Positions 26,210 to 34,982 of a DNA stretch of 64,000 bases are shown here, one piece after another (position 1 is the first letter of the stretch; each line of letters begins with the position of its first letter). This DNA is from Granulicella rosea (GTDB lineage Bacteria > Acidobacteriota > Terriglobia > Terriglobales > Acidobacteriaceae). The position numbers and the translations under genes are program-made. The DNA lies in contig NZ_FZOU01000004.1 in assembly GCF_900188085.1 (NCBI RefSeq), positions 124,001-188,000 on the forward strand, in the 5' to 3' direction. Under the pieces are notes generated by a model that was not told where the DNA came from, did no database searches, and worked only from the letters and a program-made list of their open reading frames with translations.

Positions 26210-26386
26210 CTACAGCAGGCTGTGCAGAAAGTGGATGACGCCCGAGAGGCAGAGCGTTGCCCCGGCGAGTACGACCAGCGCACGCCAGCGCGGCGGCCTC
26301 CGCGCCAGACGCACAACCTGATAGGCCGCCTCCGCAGATGCGAAGACGATCGCGAACACAATCATCAGAAAGACGGCTGCCAGCAC
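26210..26386 (-). CDS. Small two-helix membrane protein
   Basis: 58 residues if it starts at GTG 26386, which has AGGAG five bases upstream; a longer frame to ATG 26434 adds 16 basic residues without a ribosome-binding site. Two hydrophobic helices (VFLMIVFAIVFASAEAAYQV and ALVVLAGATLCLSGVIHFL) flank a basic turn (RLARRPPRWR). No family is recognised. It is convergent with the pectate lyase (9-base gap) and divergent from the amine oxidase. Confidence 0.5.
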   Translation of the reverse strand: MLAAVFLMIVFAIVFASAEAAYQVVRLARRPPRWRALVVLAGATLCLSGVIHFLHSLL

Positions 26387-26448
26387 GGAGACTCCTGACA
26401 CGATCTTAGCTGGACGCGGGCGGCTGCGCCGCATCTATCCTGAGACTT

Positions 26449-27780
26449 ATGGCTGAGGCGATGCTCTACGACGTGGTGGTTCTGGGTGCGGGAATGGCGG
26501 GGCTGTCCGCCGCGCGGTCTTTGGCTGAGACCGGCCGGCGGGTTCTGGTGGTCGAGGCACGCGACCGCGTCGGGGGCCGCATCTTCACGCGGCGCGCGGG
26601 CAGCGAGACGGTCGAGTTGGGCGCGGAGTTCATCCACGGCCGGCCGGCGGAGCTATGGGCGCTGGTCGCCGAGGCTGGGCTGACGACGGTCGAGCGCACC
26701 GGCGACCGGGTGGTGTTCTCCGGCGGTGAGGTCTGTGTCGATGAAGACGGGGCCGAAGAAGAGCAGGAGGACGACCCGATGTTCGCGCCGGTCGAGGCGC
26801 TGAAGGACTATGCCGGGCCGGATCTCTCGTTCGCCGATTACCTGGAGTCGTCGGGCGTGGCGCCGGAGCTGCGGGGCGCGGCGCTGGGCTACGTCGAGGG
26901 CTTCAATGCGGCGGATGCGACCCAGGCCTCGTCGGTCGCGTTGGGCGCGCAGCAGCGGGCCGAGGACGAGATCGAAGGCGACCGGCTGTGGCATATCGAA
27001 GGCGGCTACGACCTGCTGCCGGCGTTTCTGGCCGAACGGATACGGGCCTCTGGCGGCGAGATTCGTCTGAACACCGCTGCGGCGTCGATCGACTGGCAGC
27101 CGGGCAGGGTCGAGGTCCGGACCTCCGCCGGGCATTTCCGCGCGGCGCAGTGCATCGTTGCGCTACCGCTGGCGGTGTTGCAGGCGGGCGGCGTCGCCTT
27201 CCAGCCGCAGCCTGCGGGGCTCTCAACCGCGCTGGGCAGGCTGCGCGAAGGACCGGTCTGCCGGTTCACGCTGGTCTTCCGCACCGCCTTCTGGCGGAGC
27301 AAACCGGAGTTCGAGCACCTGAGCTTTCTGCTGACACCGGAGTCCAGGCCCGGCGTCTGGTGGACGGCGCATCCGGGCGAGAGCGCGACCATCACCGGCT
27401 GGGTCGGCGGTCCGCGTGCGCTGCCGCTGCTGGAGCTGGCCGACGACGAGTTGGGCGCCCGGGCCTGCACGATTCTGGCCGAGGCCTGGTCGCTGCCCAT
27501 GGCGTTGCTGCGTGCGGAACTGCTCGGCGTCCACCGGCACGACTGGCAGGCGGACCCGTACGCGCTGGGCGCCTATACCTGGCTGCCGGTCGGGGCGCTC
27601 GATGCGCCCTCGGCGCCCGAGACGCTGGCTCAGCCGGTCGAAGGCACGCTCTTCTTCGCGGGCGAGCACACCGACACCACGGCGCACTGGGGGACCGTCC
27701 ACGCCGCGCTGCGATCCGGTCTGCGGGCGGCGGAGCAGGCAATCGCGGCGCCTCGTTTTCAAAACCTTCGACTTTTTTGA
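26449..27780 (+). CDS. FAD-dependent amine oxidase (flavin monoamine oxidase family)
   Basis: 443 residues. The N-terminal dinucleotide fold VVVLGAGMAGLSAARSL (near residue 10) and the GG-doublet VEARDRVGGRIFTRR are followed by ELGAEFIHG, typical of monoamine/polyamine oxidases. The C-terminal FAD contact is LFFAGEHTDTTAHWGTVHAA near residue 403. No signal peptide is visible, so it is cytosolic. It would oxidise an amine to an aldehyde or imine with oxygen as acceptor. The substrate cannot be told; the family also contains phytoene-desaturase-like members, but the sequence fits the amine oxidases better. Confidence 0.9.
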   Translation: MAEAMLYDVVVLGAGMAGLSAARSLAETGRRVLVVEARDRVGGRIFTRRAGSETVELGAEFIHGRPAELWALVAEAGLTTVERTGDRVVFSGGEVCVDEDGAEEEQEDDPMFAPVEALKDYAGPDLSFADYLESSGVAPELRGAALGYVEGFNAADATQASSVALGAQQRAEDEIEGDRLWHIEGGYDLLPAFLAERIRASGGEIRLNTAAASIDWQPGRVEVRTSAGHFRAAQCIVALPLAVLQAGGVAFQPQPAGLSTALGRLREGPVCRFTLVFRTAFWRSKPEFEHLSFLLTPESRPGVWWTAHPGESATITGWVGGPRALPLLELADDELGARACTILAEAWSLPMALLRAELLGVHRHDWQADPYALGAYTWLPVGALDAPSAPETLAQPVEGTLFFAGEHTDTTAHWGTVHAALRSGLRAAEQAIAAPRFQNLRLF

Positions 27781-27880
27781 TCCACGGCTGAATGTTCTGC
27801 AAATACGAGTTGCAACGCGTAGACGCGGGCGCCGCTGCGGGTGTACACCTCAAGATAGGTCCGGGAGCATCTGACGCGAT

Positions 27881-30800
27881 ATGGTTGTCACAAAATCTCT
27901 GCTGAACACGCCGCTCGACACCACGCCGAACACGACGATCACCGTGAACGGCCACGCAGTCCACGCTCACCTGGGCGAATATCTCGTCGCCGCGTTGAAC
28001 CGGCACGCCGACGCGATGAAGGCCAGGCACGTACCGCAGGTCTGCTTTCTGCCGGCCATGGGGCCGATCCAATCGTGCGACACCTGCATGGTGAAGGTCG
28101 ACGGCAAACTCGTTCGCTCCTGCGCGACGCCGGTGAGCGCGGGCATGGCGGTCGAGACCGAGGGCGAGCAGGTGGATGTCGCGCAGCGCGAGGCCTTCGA
28201 CCGCATCCTGCAGAATCACATGCTCTACTGCACGGTCTGCGATAACAACAACCAGAACTGTACGATCCACAATGCGGTCGCCGATCTGGACATCAAGCAC
28301 CAGGCGCGCGAGTACACGCCGAAGCCGTACGAAAAGGACATGTCGAACCCTTTCTACCGCTACGACCCGCAGCAGTGCATCCTGTGCGGGCGCTGCGTGG
28401 AGGCGTGCCAGAACGTGCAGGTGAACGAGACCCTGACCATCGACTGGGACTCCGCGCACCCGCGCGTGCTGTGGGATGGCGGCGAAAAGATCGAAGGTTC
28501 GAGCTGCGTGAGCTGCGGCCACTGCGTCACCGTCTGCCCGTGCAACGCACTGATGGAGAAGACCATGCTGGGCCATGCGGGCTACCTGACGAACCTGCCC
28601 GGCAAGGTGCTCGACGACATGATCGAGGTGGTCAAGGGCATCGAGCCGCCGATCGGCTATGGGCCGATCCTCTCGCTCTCCGAGATGGAGGCCGAGATGC
28701 GCAACGAGCGCGTGAAGCGGACGAAGACCGTCTGCACCTACTGCGCGGTCGGCTGCAGCTTCGACGTGTGGACGCGCGACCGGCACATTCTGAAGATCGA
28801 ACCGGGACACGGCCCGGCGAACGGCATCTCCACCTGCATCAAGGGCAAGTTTGCGTGGGGACACATCAACGCGGACGACCGCCTGACCACGCCGCTGCTG
28901 CGTCAGGGCGACACCTTTGTTCCCGTCTCGTGGGAGAAGGCGCTCGATGTGATTCAGGAGAAGTTCACCTCGATCAAGGCCAAGCACGGGCCGGATGCGC
29001 TGGCCTTCATCTCTTCCTCGAAGACGACGAACGAGGAGAGCTACCTGATGCAGAAGCTGGCGCGGGCGGTGATCGGCACCAACAACGTCGACAACTGCGC
29101 GCGCTACTGCCAGAATCCGGCGACGGCTGGGCTGCAGCGTACGGTGGGCTATGGCGGCGACTCGGGTTCGATCGCGGACATCGAGACGGCGGGACTGGTC
29201 TTCATCATCGGCGCGAACCCGGCCGAGAACCACCCGGTGCTCTGCACGCGCATCAAGCGCAGCCACAAGTTCCGCGGGCAGCGGCTGATCGTCGCCGACA
29301 TCCGCAAGCATGAGATGGCCGAGCGGGCGGATATGTTCATCCGGCCCAACCCTTCGACCGACGCGGTCTACCTGACGGCGCTGGCGAAGTACATCCTCGA
29401 CCACAATCTGGCCAATATGGCGTTCATCGAAAAGTGGGTGAACAACTTCGAGACCTTCCATGCATCGCTGAAGCCCTACACGCTGGAGTACGCCGAGCAG
29501 GTCACCGGCATTCCGGCCGCGACGCTCATCACCCTGGCGAATGAGATCGCCGCCGCCGATGGCGTCTGCATCCTGTTTGCGATGGGCGTGACACAGCACT
29601 GCGGCGGCTCGGAGACGGCTACGGCTTTGTCCAACCTGCTGCTGGTGACGGGCAACTACATGCGTCCCGGCGCGGGCGCCTATCCGCTGCGCGGGCACAA
29701 CAACGTGCAGGGCTGCAGCGACTTCGGCTCCATGCCGAACGTCTACAGCGGCTACCAGAAGGTGGACGACGAGACGATCCGCGCAAAGTTCGAAGCCGAC
29801 TGGGGCGTCGCGCTGCCGACCACGACCGGCAAGGACAACCACCAGATGATCGACGCGATCCTCGAAGGCTCGCTGAAGTCTTTGTACATCAAAGGCGAGG
29901 ACACGATCACGTCGGACTCGAACGCGAACTTCGTCGGCAGCGCGCTGAGCCAGCTCGAGTTCCTGATCGTGCAGGACATTAACTTCTCCGAGACCTGCGC
30001 ATACGCCGATCTCGTTCTGCCGGCGGCGGCGTCACTCGAAAAGGACGGAACCTTCACCAGCACGGAGCGCCGCATCCAGCGCATCAACAAAGCAATGGAG
30101 CCGCTGGGCGAGTCGAAGCCCGACTGGGAGATCATCCAGTTGATCGCCAACCGCATGGGCGGCAACTGGAAGTACAAGCATCCGAGCGACGTGATGGACG
30201 AGGTCGCTCGGCTCACTCCCCTCTTCGCCGGCGTGAACTACGAGCGGCTGGAGGGTTACAAGTCGCTGCAGTGGCCCGTCCATGCAGACGGTACGGACTC
30301 GCCGCTGCTCTTTACGGAGAAGTTCCCCTTCCCCGACGGCAAGGCGAAGTTCAGCGTGATCGAATACATGCCGCCGTCCGAGGAGACGGGCAACGGCGTC
30401 TACGATCTGCACCTGAACAACGGGCGCCTGCTCGAACACTTCGAACAGGGCAGCATGACCTCCCGGACGCCGGGCATCCGGGAGATCACGCCCAACAGCT
30501 TCGTCGAGGTCTCGCCGGAGCTGGCCGCCGAGCGCAACATCCAGAGCGGCCGCTTTGTGCAACTGACCAGCCCCTTCGGGCGGGTGAAGGTGCAGGTGGT
30601 GGTCTCGGACCGGGTGCAGGGCAAGCAGCTCTACATGACGCTGAACTCGGTGGAAGAGCCGGTGAACAAGCTGACCAGCTCGCACACCGACCGGTCGACC
30701 CATACGCCGGCTTTCAAAGAGACGGCTGTCTCCATGACGCTGCTGCCGGAGAAGGGCGATAACCCGATTCTGCGCAAGAACTTCCGCCACGGCACGCGCA

Positions 30801-30910
30801 CGCCGCAGATGGGGCTGGAGATCGAACGCAAGTGGGCGAAGCCGGAGTACCATCTGCCGGGAACCAAGCCGGCGGATAAGCTGGTTCAGATCAAGTCGAT
30901 TACGATTTAG
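27881..30910 (+). CDS. forC: Non-canonical menaquinone-linked formate dehydrogenase catalytic subunit (ForC type)
   Basis: 1009 residues. Order of domains: 2Fe-2S ferredoxin (CDTCMVKVDG near residue 67), NuoG-type site with H-x3-C-x2-C-x5-C (NHMLYCTVCDNNNQNC), two 4Fe-4S clusters (CILCGRCVEAC; CVSCGHCVTVCPC), then the Mo/W-bis-PGD domain with its own 4Fe-4S site (CTYCAVGC) and active-site DNCARYCQNP. Cys410 takes the place of selenocysteine and Gln411 replaces the His found in classical formate dehydrogenases. Established knowledge: Bacillus subtilis ForC proteins (YjgC/YrhE) have this Cys-Gln pair and pass electrons to menaquinone via ForE. The DUF1641 gene 8 bases downstream is the ForE counterpart. 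No FdhD or NAD-binding subunit is adjacent. Confidence 0.92.
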   Translation: MVVTKSLLNTPLDTTPNTTITVNGHAVHAHLGEYLVAALNRHADAMKARHVPQVCFLPAMGPIQSCDTCMVKVDGKLVRSCATPVSAGMAVETEGEQVDVAQREAFDRILQNHMLYCTVCDNNNQNCTIHNAVADLDIKHQAREYTPKPYEKDMSNPFYRYDPQQCILCGRCVEACQNVQVNETLTIDWDSAHPRVLWDGGEKIEGSSCVSCGHCVTVCPCNALMEKTMLGHAGYLTNLPGKVLDDMIEVVKGIEPPIGYGPILSLSEMEAEMRNERVKRTKTVCTYCAVGCSFDVWTRDRHILKIEPGHGPANGISTCIKGKFAWGHINADDRLTTPLLRQGDTFVPVSWEKALDVIQEKFTSIKAKHGPDALAFISSSKTTNEESYLMQKLARAVIGTNNVDNCARYCQNPATAGLQRTVGYGGDSGSIADIETAGLVFIIGANPAENHPVLCTRIKRSHKFRGQRLIVADIRKHEMAERADMFIRPNPSTDAVYLTALAKYILDHNLANMAFIEKWVNNFETFHASLKPYTLEYAEQVTGIPAATLITLANEIAAADGVCILFAMGVTQHCGGSETATALSNLLLVTGNYMRPGAGAYPLRGHNNVQGCSDFGSMPNVYSGYQKVDDETIRAKFEADWGVALPTTTGKDNHQMIDAILEGSLKSLYIKGEDTITSDSNANFVGSALSQLEFLIVQDINFSETCAYADLVLPAAASLEKDGTFTSTERRIQRINKAMEPLGESKPDWEIIQLIANRMGGNWKYKHPSDVMDEVARLTPLFAGVNYERLEGYKSLQWPVHADGTDSPLLFTEKFPFPDGKAKFSVIEYMPPSEETGNGVYDLHLNNGRLLEHFEQGSMTSRTPGIREITPNSFVEVSPELAAERNIQSGRFVQLTSPFGRVKVQVVVSDRVQGKQLYMTLNSVEEPVNKLTSSHTDRSTHTPAFKETAVSMTLLPEKGDNPILRKNFRHGTRTPQMGLEIERKWAKPEYHLPGTKPADKLVQIKSITI

Positions 30911-30918
30911 GAGTTTTC

Positions 30919-31377
30919 ATGGCGAATCCGATTCCCTTCAAACCCGCGCCGGTCGACCCGAAGCACGAGCTGAACCGCCGCCTGAACGCCGCGCCCACGG
31001 AGCACGCCGAGGCATTGCTGGTCGCATACGACCTGCTGCAGTCGGCGCATGACCAGGGCCTGCTCGACCTCGTAAACGGCATGGTCGGCAAAAAAGACTT
31101 CATCGCCGAGAAGATCGCCTTCTATGCGAAGCAGCCGGAGGGCATAGCCGCGATCCGCAATCTGCTGAACGCGGTCAAGCTGCTGACCCAGCTCGATCCG
31201 GAGACGCTCGAACACCTCACCCGCGCGGTCGAAAGCGCCGCCGCGGAGCATAAGGCGGAGCAAAAGCCACCCAGCCTGTGGCAGATCGCGAAACGCGCTA
31301 CCAGCGAGGACAGCCGGCGGGCGATGTCGTTCATGACGCTCGTGCTGGGGCACATCGGTAAGGCGCTGAAGGCCTGA
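30919..31377 (+). CDS. forE: DUF1641 protein, ForE-like partner subunit of formate dehydrogenase
   Basis: 152 residues, starting 8 bases after forC with AGGAG before the ATG. The helical core (ALLVAYDLLQSAHDQGLLDLV, GIAAIRNLLNAVKLLTQLDP) is that of DUF1641 proteins. In B. subtilis the DUF1641 subunit ForE is required for electron transfer from formate to menaquinone and holds a menasemiquinone. Residues near the C-terminus (SRRAMSFMTLVLGHIGKALK) form an amphipathic helix suited to membrane contact. The pairing with ForC is seen; the menaquinone role here is inferred from the Bacillus pair. Confidence 0.88.
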   Translation: MANPIPFKPAPVDPKHELNRRLNAAPTEHAEALLVAYDLLQSAHDQGLLDLVNGMVGKKDFIAEKIAFYAKQPEGIAAIRNLLNAVKLLTQLDPETLEHLTRAVESAAAEHKAEQKPPSLWQIAKRATSEDSRRAMSFMTLVLGHIGKALKA

Positions 31378-31380
31378 CCC

Positions 31381-31764
31381 TCAGGGCAGGTCGAAAAACT
31401 TCAACTCCGGCATGGGAAAGTCCTTGCGATTGTCGGTCATGAGAGTCAGGTCGTATTCAAGGGCCGTGGCGGCTACGATCATGTCGGGGAGACCCAGCGT
31501 TCGCCCCTTGCGTGCCCATGCGTACTGCAGCCGGCCCGCGCGCACTGCTATACCAGGAGTCAGGTCGGATACGTTCAGATCCGCGAAGAGCGTCTCTGCC
31601 ATGGTTTCCTCCGCTGGCCAGAGCCCACCATATACTTCCGCAACGTTGATGACGCTCGTCATCAACTCATTACGCTCAAGAACAAGCTTGCTTAGCAACT
31701 GCCTACGACCTCGTCGATTTCGCAAAAGGTCGATCAGAACGGTGCTGTCAAGGAGCAATCTCAC
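31381..31764 (-). CDS. vapC: VapC-family PIN-domain toxin
   Basis: 127 residues. The PIN fold is marked by MRLLLDSTVLIDLLR (Asp6), the acidic INVAEVYGGL (Glu near residue 43), LGLPDMIVAATAL (Asp near 94) and LMTDNRKDF (Asp near 111), which together make the usual four-carboxylate RNase site. Such toxins cleave tRNA or rRNA when released. It overlaps the upstream antitoxin gene by 4 bases and ends 4 bases after forE on the other strand. Confidence 0.92.
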   Translation of the reverse strand: MRLLLDSTVLIDLLRNRRGRRQLLSKLVLERNELMTSVINVAEVYGGLWPAEETMAETLFADLNVSDLTPGIAVRAGRLQYAWARKGRTLGLPDMIVAATALEYDLTLMTDNRKDFPMPELKFFDLP

Positions 31765-32072
31765 TCGTCCGACTCCAGGGCCTCAAGCACACTCTGGCGA
31801 CGCGGCTCCCAACCGGCGCGCATCTTCCGCACCCATTCATCCGTTCCGAGAGCTGCAAGCTCGGGATGATCTTCATCGCGCATCACCGGCACATCGCTTT
31901 GCAAAAATTCAAGAAGACGTCTACGGCGCACCTCCGCGCGCGCCGTCTCTACCAGGAACGCGCTACGCCCACGCTTGCCGACCAGAGAATCAATCTGCTC
32001 CGCAAGTTCTTCCGGCATGACGATATGTGCCCGCACAGTTCCCATTGGCATCACCCACGGATATTGTGACAT
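31761..32072 (-). CDS. Ribbon-helix-helix antitoxin (VapB type)
   Basis: 103 residues as the longest frame; the true start may be an internal Met (MPMGTVRAHIVMPEEL), since homologues begin near the ribbon strand. Residues 11-45 form a ribbon-helix-helix DNA-binding domain (VRAHIVMPEELAEQIDSLV, then RSAFLVETARAEVR). The C-terminal half is acidic and would wrap the toxin. It presumably represses its own promoter. It is divergent from kdsA, with only 35 bases between them. Confidence 0.85.
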   Translation of the reverse strand: MSQYPWVMPMGTVRAHIVMPEELAEQIDSLVGKRGRSAFLVETARAEVRRRRLLEFLQSDVPVMRDEDHPELAALGTDEWVRKMRAGWEPRRQSVLEALESDE

Positions 32073-32107
32073 AGCCGCTGGATGCGCGCCGTGTTCAAAT
32101 AATCAGG

Positions 32108-32938
32108 ATGACCCAATCTTTCGAAGTCGGCCCGGTCGCCGTTGGCCGGGGCAAGCTCTTTCTGATCGGCGGACCCTGCGTGCTAGAGTCCGAGACCCAT
32201 GCGCGTACGATGGCCGCCGCGATTCACCGGATCACCTCCGATCTCGGCGTTCCCTACATCTTCAAGGCCAGCTACGACAAGGCCAACCGCACCAGCATCC
32301 GGAGCTATCGCGGGCCGGGGCTGGTCGAGGGCTGCCGCATTCTCGCCGCTATCGCGAAGGACACTGGCTTGCCGGTCCTGACTGACGTGCATACGCCGGA
32401 GGACTGCCCGCGCGTCTCCGATGCGCTGGGAGAGGCGGAGTTGTTTCTGCAGATTCCCGCCTTTCTCTGCCGCCAGACCGATCTGCTGATCGCCGCCGCC
32501 GAGACCGGACGCGCGATCAACATCAAGAAAGGCCAGTTCGTCGCGCCTTCGGACATGAAGCACGCCGTGCAGAAGGTTCGCGACTCCGGCAATCAGCGCG
32601 TCAGCCTGTGCGAACGCGGAGCCAGCTTTGGCTACAACAATCTGGTCGTCGACATGCGTTCGCTGCCGATCATGCGGGAGTACGCGCCGGTGGTCTTCGA
32701 CGGCACGCACTCGGTGCAGACTCCCTCCGCCGGCGATGGCGTCTCCGGCGGTCAGCCGCAGTTCATTCCCGTGCTCGCCCGGGCGGCGGTCGCAGCCGGG
32801 GTGGATGGCGTCTTTCTGGAGGTCCACGACAATCCCGCGCAGGCGAAGTCCGACGGCGCGAATGCGCTGCATCTGGACAATTTGAAGGGCGTGCTGGAGC
32901 AGTTGCTGGCAGTGCATGCGGCCGTTTCGCCGCGATGA
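32108..32938 (+). CDS. kdsA: 2-dehydro-3-deoxyphosphooctonate aldolase (KDO-8-phosphate synthase)
   Basis: 276 residues. It condenses phosphoenolpyruvate with arabinose 5-phosphate to give KDO-8-phosphate for the lipopolysaccharide core. Motifs: LIGGPCVLES near the start, FKASYDKANRTS, TDVHTPEDC, IPAFLCRQTDLL, NIKKGQFVAP and VFDGTHSVQTP. The Cys in GGPCVLES is a metal-binding residue of the metal-dependent subtype; the subtype here is uncertain. Presence of the gene fits a Gram-negative outer membrane with LPS, in line with the PagL-like enzyme. Confidence 0.96.
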   Translation: MTQSFEVGPVAVGRGKLFLIGGPCVLESETHARTMAAAIHRITSDLGVPYIFKASYDKANRTSIRSYRGPGLVEGCRILAAIAKDTGLPVLTDVHTPEDCPRVSDALGEAELFLQIPAFLCRQTDLLIAAAETGRAINIKKGQFVAPSDMKHAVQKVRDSGNQRVSLCERGASFGYNNLVVDMRSLPIMREYAPVVFDGTHSVQTPSAGDGVSGGQPQFIPVLARAAVAAGVDGVFLEVHDNPAQAKSDGANALHLDNLKGVLEQLLAVHAAVSPR

Positions 32939-32962
32939 GAGCAGCGGCAGAATCCCTTCGGG

Positions 32963-32998
32963 AAAAGAAAAAAAACGGCCCCCTCGCGTGAGGGGGCC
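32963..32998 (-). terminator. Rho-independent terminator for the OmpA-family gene
   Basis: On the minus strand the 8-base-pair stem GGCCCCCT/AGGGGGCC (32998-32991 with 32984-32977) is followed directly by a long T-rich tract (complement of the AAAAGAAAAAAAA at 32963-32975). It is a textbook terminator for the minus-strand gene ending at 33146. It may also stop kdsA from the other side, though there the U run is lacking. Confidence 0.85.
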
Positions 32999-33145
32999 AA
33001 TCTGCCTTGGTTCTCTCTGGTTAGGAGAGCTTTGGAGCGGAGCTGCTCGTTACCGAGGGCAGCGTCTCGCAAACTTGCGGGCGGCGAGGTGGGAGCCTGC
33101 TTCGCTCCGGGCGTCGCCGCCCTGATTTACCGCACCTGCGCCGTG

Positions 33146-34051
33146 CTAGTTCGTGGCCGGTACGCTCGTACCGGTGGTTGGGGCCACGTTGCTGGCCGTG
33201 GGAGGAGCAGCCGGCGTGTCCATCGTCGCCAGGCTGTTATGCAGCAGCGTTACGCGGACTCCGTTGATCAACGGCTTCTCGCCGTCCGCGGTCGCCACCT
33301 GCTTCGTTGCGCCGAGACCGGTCTTGTAGATCCGGTAGATCGGCACCTGGTGCGCGGTCACGAGATACCGCACAACCGAGTCCGCCATCGCCTGCGAGGC
33401 AGGAACGCCAGCGCGGCTGTAACCCTGTACTTCTACGATGTAGCCCTTCTCGCCCTCGAGCTTCGTCGCCAGATCGTCGAGGTCGGCCTTTGCCTTCGTG
33501 CCGAGCGTGGTGTGGCCAGGGACGAACTTGACCGACTCAGCCGTAATCGGCTGATACTGGTCGAGATTCTGCACGGTACCATTCAACGAAGTGGTGCGAT
33601 CGCTGGCGTTCGTGGCGAGATTGTTCGCCTGGCCGGCGCGATTGCCGGCGTCCTGCGCATGCTGATCGGCGGTGTTGGCCGCGAGCATCGCCTTGTTGAT
33701 GCCGGCGGTGGCGCGCGAGTCTACATCGCGAATGTCGTTGGCGTTCTTGGCCTGAAGCTGATCGAGTTCATTGGTGCGATCCTTGATGGGATCGACCTGG
33801 CGATGTACCCACTTCTTCCGCGCGAAGGGGTTCATGTGACCCCAGAAGCCTTCCTTCGACTGCATCTCGAGGGGCTTGCCGGTCGCGTAAGAGCCGGAGT
33901 CGTCCGGGTTCATCGAAGCGTGTGCCGGGTCGGCGGTATTCTGTGCTGCGGGGGTTTGGGCACTGGACGGAGCGACCTGTGCAACCGACGTTCCCAATGC
34001 ACTCCCAATCAAAAGAACCGAAAGACCGAGAAAGTTCCGTGTGTTCGTCAT
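33146..34051 (-). CDS. OmpA-family cell-envelope protein
   Basis: 301 residues from ATG 34051, which has GGGAGG upstream and begins a signal peptide (MTNTRNFLGLSVLLIGSALG, then TSVAQ). Residues 100-170 contain a helical, Ala/Asn-rich stretch (RTNELDQLQAKNANDIRD) like a Braun-lipoprotein coiled coil. Residues 185-275 resemble an OmpA C-terminal domain (VKFVPGHTTLGTKAKADLDD, YIVEVQGYSRAG, VRYLVTAHQVP). OmpA-like domains hold peptidoglycan. The C-terminal tail is Thr/Pro/Ala-rich (TSNVAPTTGTSVPATN). The canonical NxxLSxxRA motif is degenerate. A strong terminator follows. Confidence 0.8.
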   Translation of the reverse strand: MTNTRNFLGLSVLLIGSALGTSVAQVAPSSAQTPAAQNTADPAHASMNPDDSGSYATGKPLEMQSKEGFWGHMNPFARKKWVHRQVDPIKDRTNELDQLQAKNANDIRDVDSRATAGINKAMLAANTADQHAQDAGNRAGQANNLATNASDRTTSLNGTVQNLDQYQPITAESVKFVPGHTTLGTKAKADLDDLATKLEGEKGYIVEVQGYSRAGVPASQAMADSVVRYLVTAHQVPIYRIYKTGLGATKQVATADGEKPLINGVRVTLLHNSLATMDTPAAPPTASNVAPTTGTSVPATN

Positions 34052-34357
34052 TCTGATTTTCCTCCCGCCCAGGCTTTGGATAGTCAGGGCCAGCGTAGCC
34101 AGACTGCGGCTGCGCTTACGGGAAGAGATAAAGCAGCTTGGGGGCCAAAGTGAGATCGTCCAAACAAACAACACAAAATAAACAACTTGCATCAATTTCC
34201 ACAAGCTGATCCACAGGGAAGGTTCCAGGTGTTCCTCTCCGTTCCTGCCAGGCATAGGGAAAAAAATTCCCTATAAGGGCGCGCATCCATCAAAAACGTT
34301 TGTCATTCCTCGCGATTGTTTGTCATCCTTCTTTACGCGGTAGGCGACGCGTTAAAT
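34052..34357. other. Intergenic region upstream of the OmpA-family gene
   Basis: About 300 bases without a supportable gene. It holds a small hairpin AGGGAA-AAAAA-TTCCCT (34256-34272) and two degenerate half-copies of the dispersed repeat beginning TGTCATTCCT (34301) and TGTCATCCTT (34321). The promoter of the OmpA-family gene must lie here, but no boxes are convincing. Confidence 0.5.
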
Positions 34358-34392
34358 GAAAAGCCCCATGTCTCAGAGTCGAGACATGGGGC
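34358..34392 (-). terminator. Rho-independent terminator after the DUF2393-like gene
   Basis: Arms GCCCCATGTCTC (34363-34374) and GAGACATGGGGC (34381-34392) are perfect 12-base reverse complements around a 6-base loop. On the minus strand the stem is followed by TTTTC. It lies 14 bases after the stop of the gene ending at 34407. Confidence 0.88.
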
Positions 34393-34406
34393 AGCCGCGG
34401 CGGCGG

Positions 34407-34919
34407 CTATTCGACGTGGGTGACGTGGATCTCGGGAAGCTGCTGGTTCCAGTTCGCGCCGATCCCTTCGAAGATGAGGCGGAACTCGCGCTCGTCGCCC
34501 GGCTTCAGCGGCGTGGCGGCGAGCGTCTGGGTATCGATATAGGGCTCGTGCGAGCGGATGAGCAGAAGCTGGACGGTCTCGACCTCGGGCGGCAGGTTCT
34601 CGTCATTGGCAAAGAGCACCTGCACGGTCGCGCCGGTCACGGTCTTGGCGCCGGTATTTTTTACGACTCCGTCGATAAAGGTGAGCTTGCCGCCGGAAAG
34701 ATTGGTCGATTCGCTCATCGCCACCTTCGAGATGGCAAGACTCGCGGCGTAGGGGTCGAGCGGACGCACGGCGTTTACGGGGCCGCTATCTTTGTGGCGG
34801 CCCGCCAGCAGCAGCCCGCCGATGGCAAGCAGGACGACCAGCCCGGCGATCAGCCAGGGCGCCTTCGACGACTCTTCGCGCTCCGGCACGCGCTTGCTGA
34901 ACAGCTTCGGTTCGCTCAT
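34407..34919 (-). CDS. DUF2393-like membrane-anchored protein
   Basis: 170 residues. A cytosolic N-terminus rich in Glu/Lys/Arg (MSEPKLFSKRVPEREESSK) is followed by one transmembrane helix (APWLIAGLVVLLAIGGLLLAG) and a periplasmic beta-sandwich domain of about 120 residues (LTFIDGVVKNTGAKTVTGAT, REFRLIFEGIGANWNQQLPE). This arrangement fits DUF2393/DUF3426-like proteins, whose domain recalls FxLYD-type immunoglobulin-like folds. Function unknown. A perfect hairpin terminator follows, so it is the last gene of its transcript, probably shared with the DnaC-like gene 63 bases upstream. Confidence 0.7.
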   Translation of the reverse strand: MSEPKLFSKRVPEREESSKAPWLIAGLVVLLAIGGLLLAGRHKDSGPVNAVRPLDPYAASLAISKVAMSESTNLSGGKLTFIDGVVKNTGAKTVTGATVQVLFANDENLPPEVETVQLLLIRSHEPYIDTQTLAATPLKPGDEREFRLIFEGIGANWNQQLPEIHVTHVE

Positions 34920-34942
34920 CGGTAGTCAGTGACTCCTGTTAA

Positions 34943-34970
34943 TTGTCATTCCCGGAGGGAATCTGCTTCT
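34943..34970. repeat. Diverged single copy of the dispersed repeat
   Basis: TTGTCATTCCCGGAGGGAAT followed by CTGCTTCT. It keeps the ends of the family (TTGTCAT...ATCTGCTT) but has a shorter core that is itself palindromic (ATTCCC-GG-AGGGAAT). It fills the gap between two minus-strand genes. Confidence 0.6.
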
Positions 34971-34982
34971 GTCTTTATACCG

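Noticed and set aside
27781..27880. A molybdenum-cofactor riboswitch before forC
   Set aside because: The 100 bases do not show the expected stems or conserved loops by eye.
27392..29842. A long minus-strand frame of 816 codons opposite forC
   Set aside because: It lies wholly opposite a gene with clear Fe-S and molybdopterin motifs. The translated sequence is Arg/His/Val-rich without domains, as expected of an antisense shadow in GC-rich DNA.
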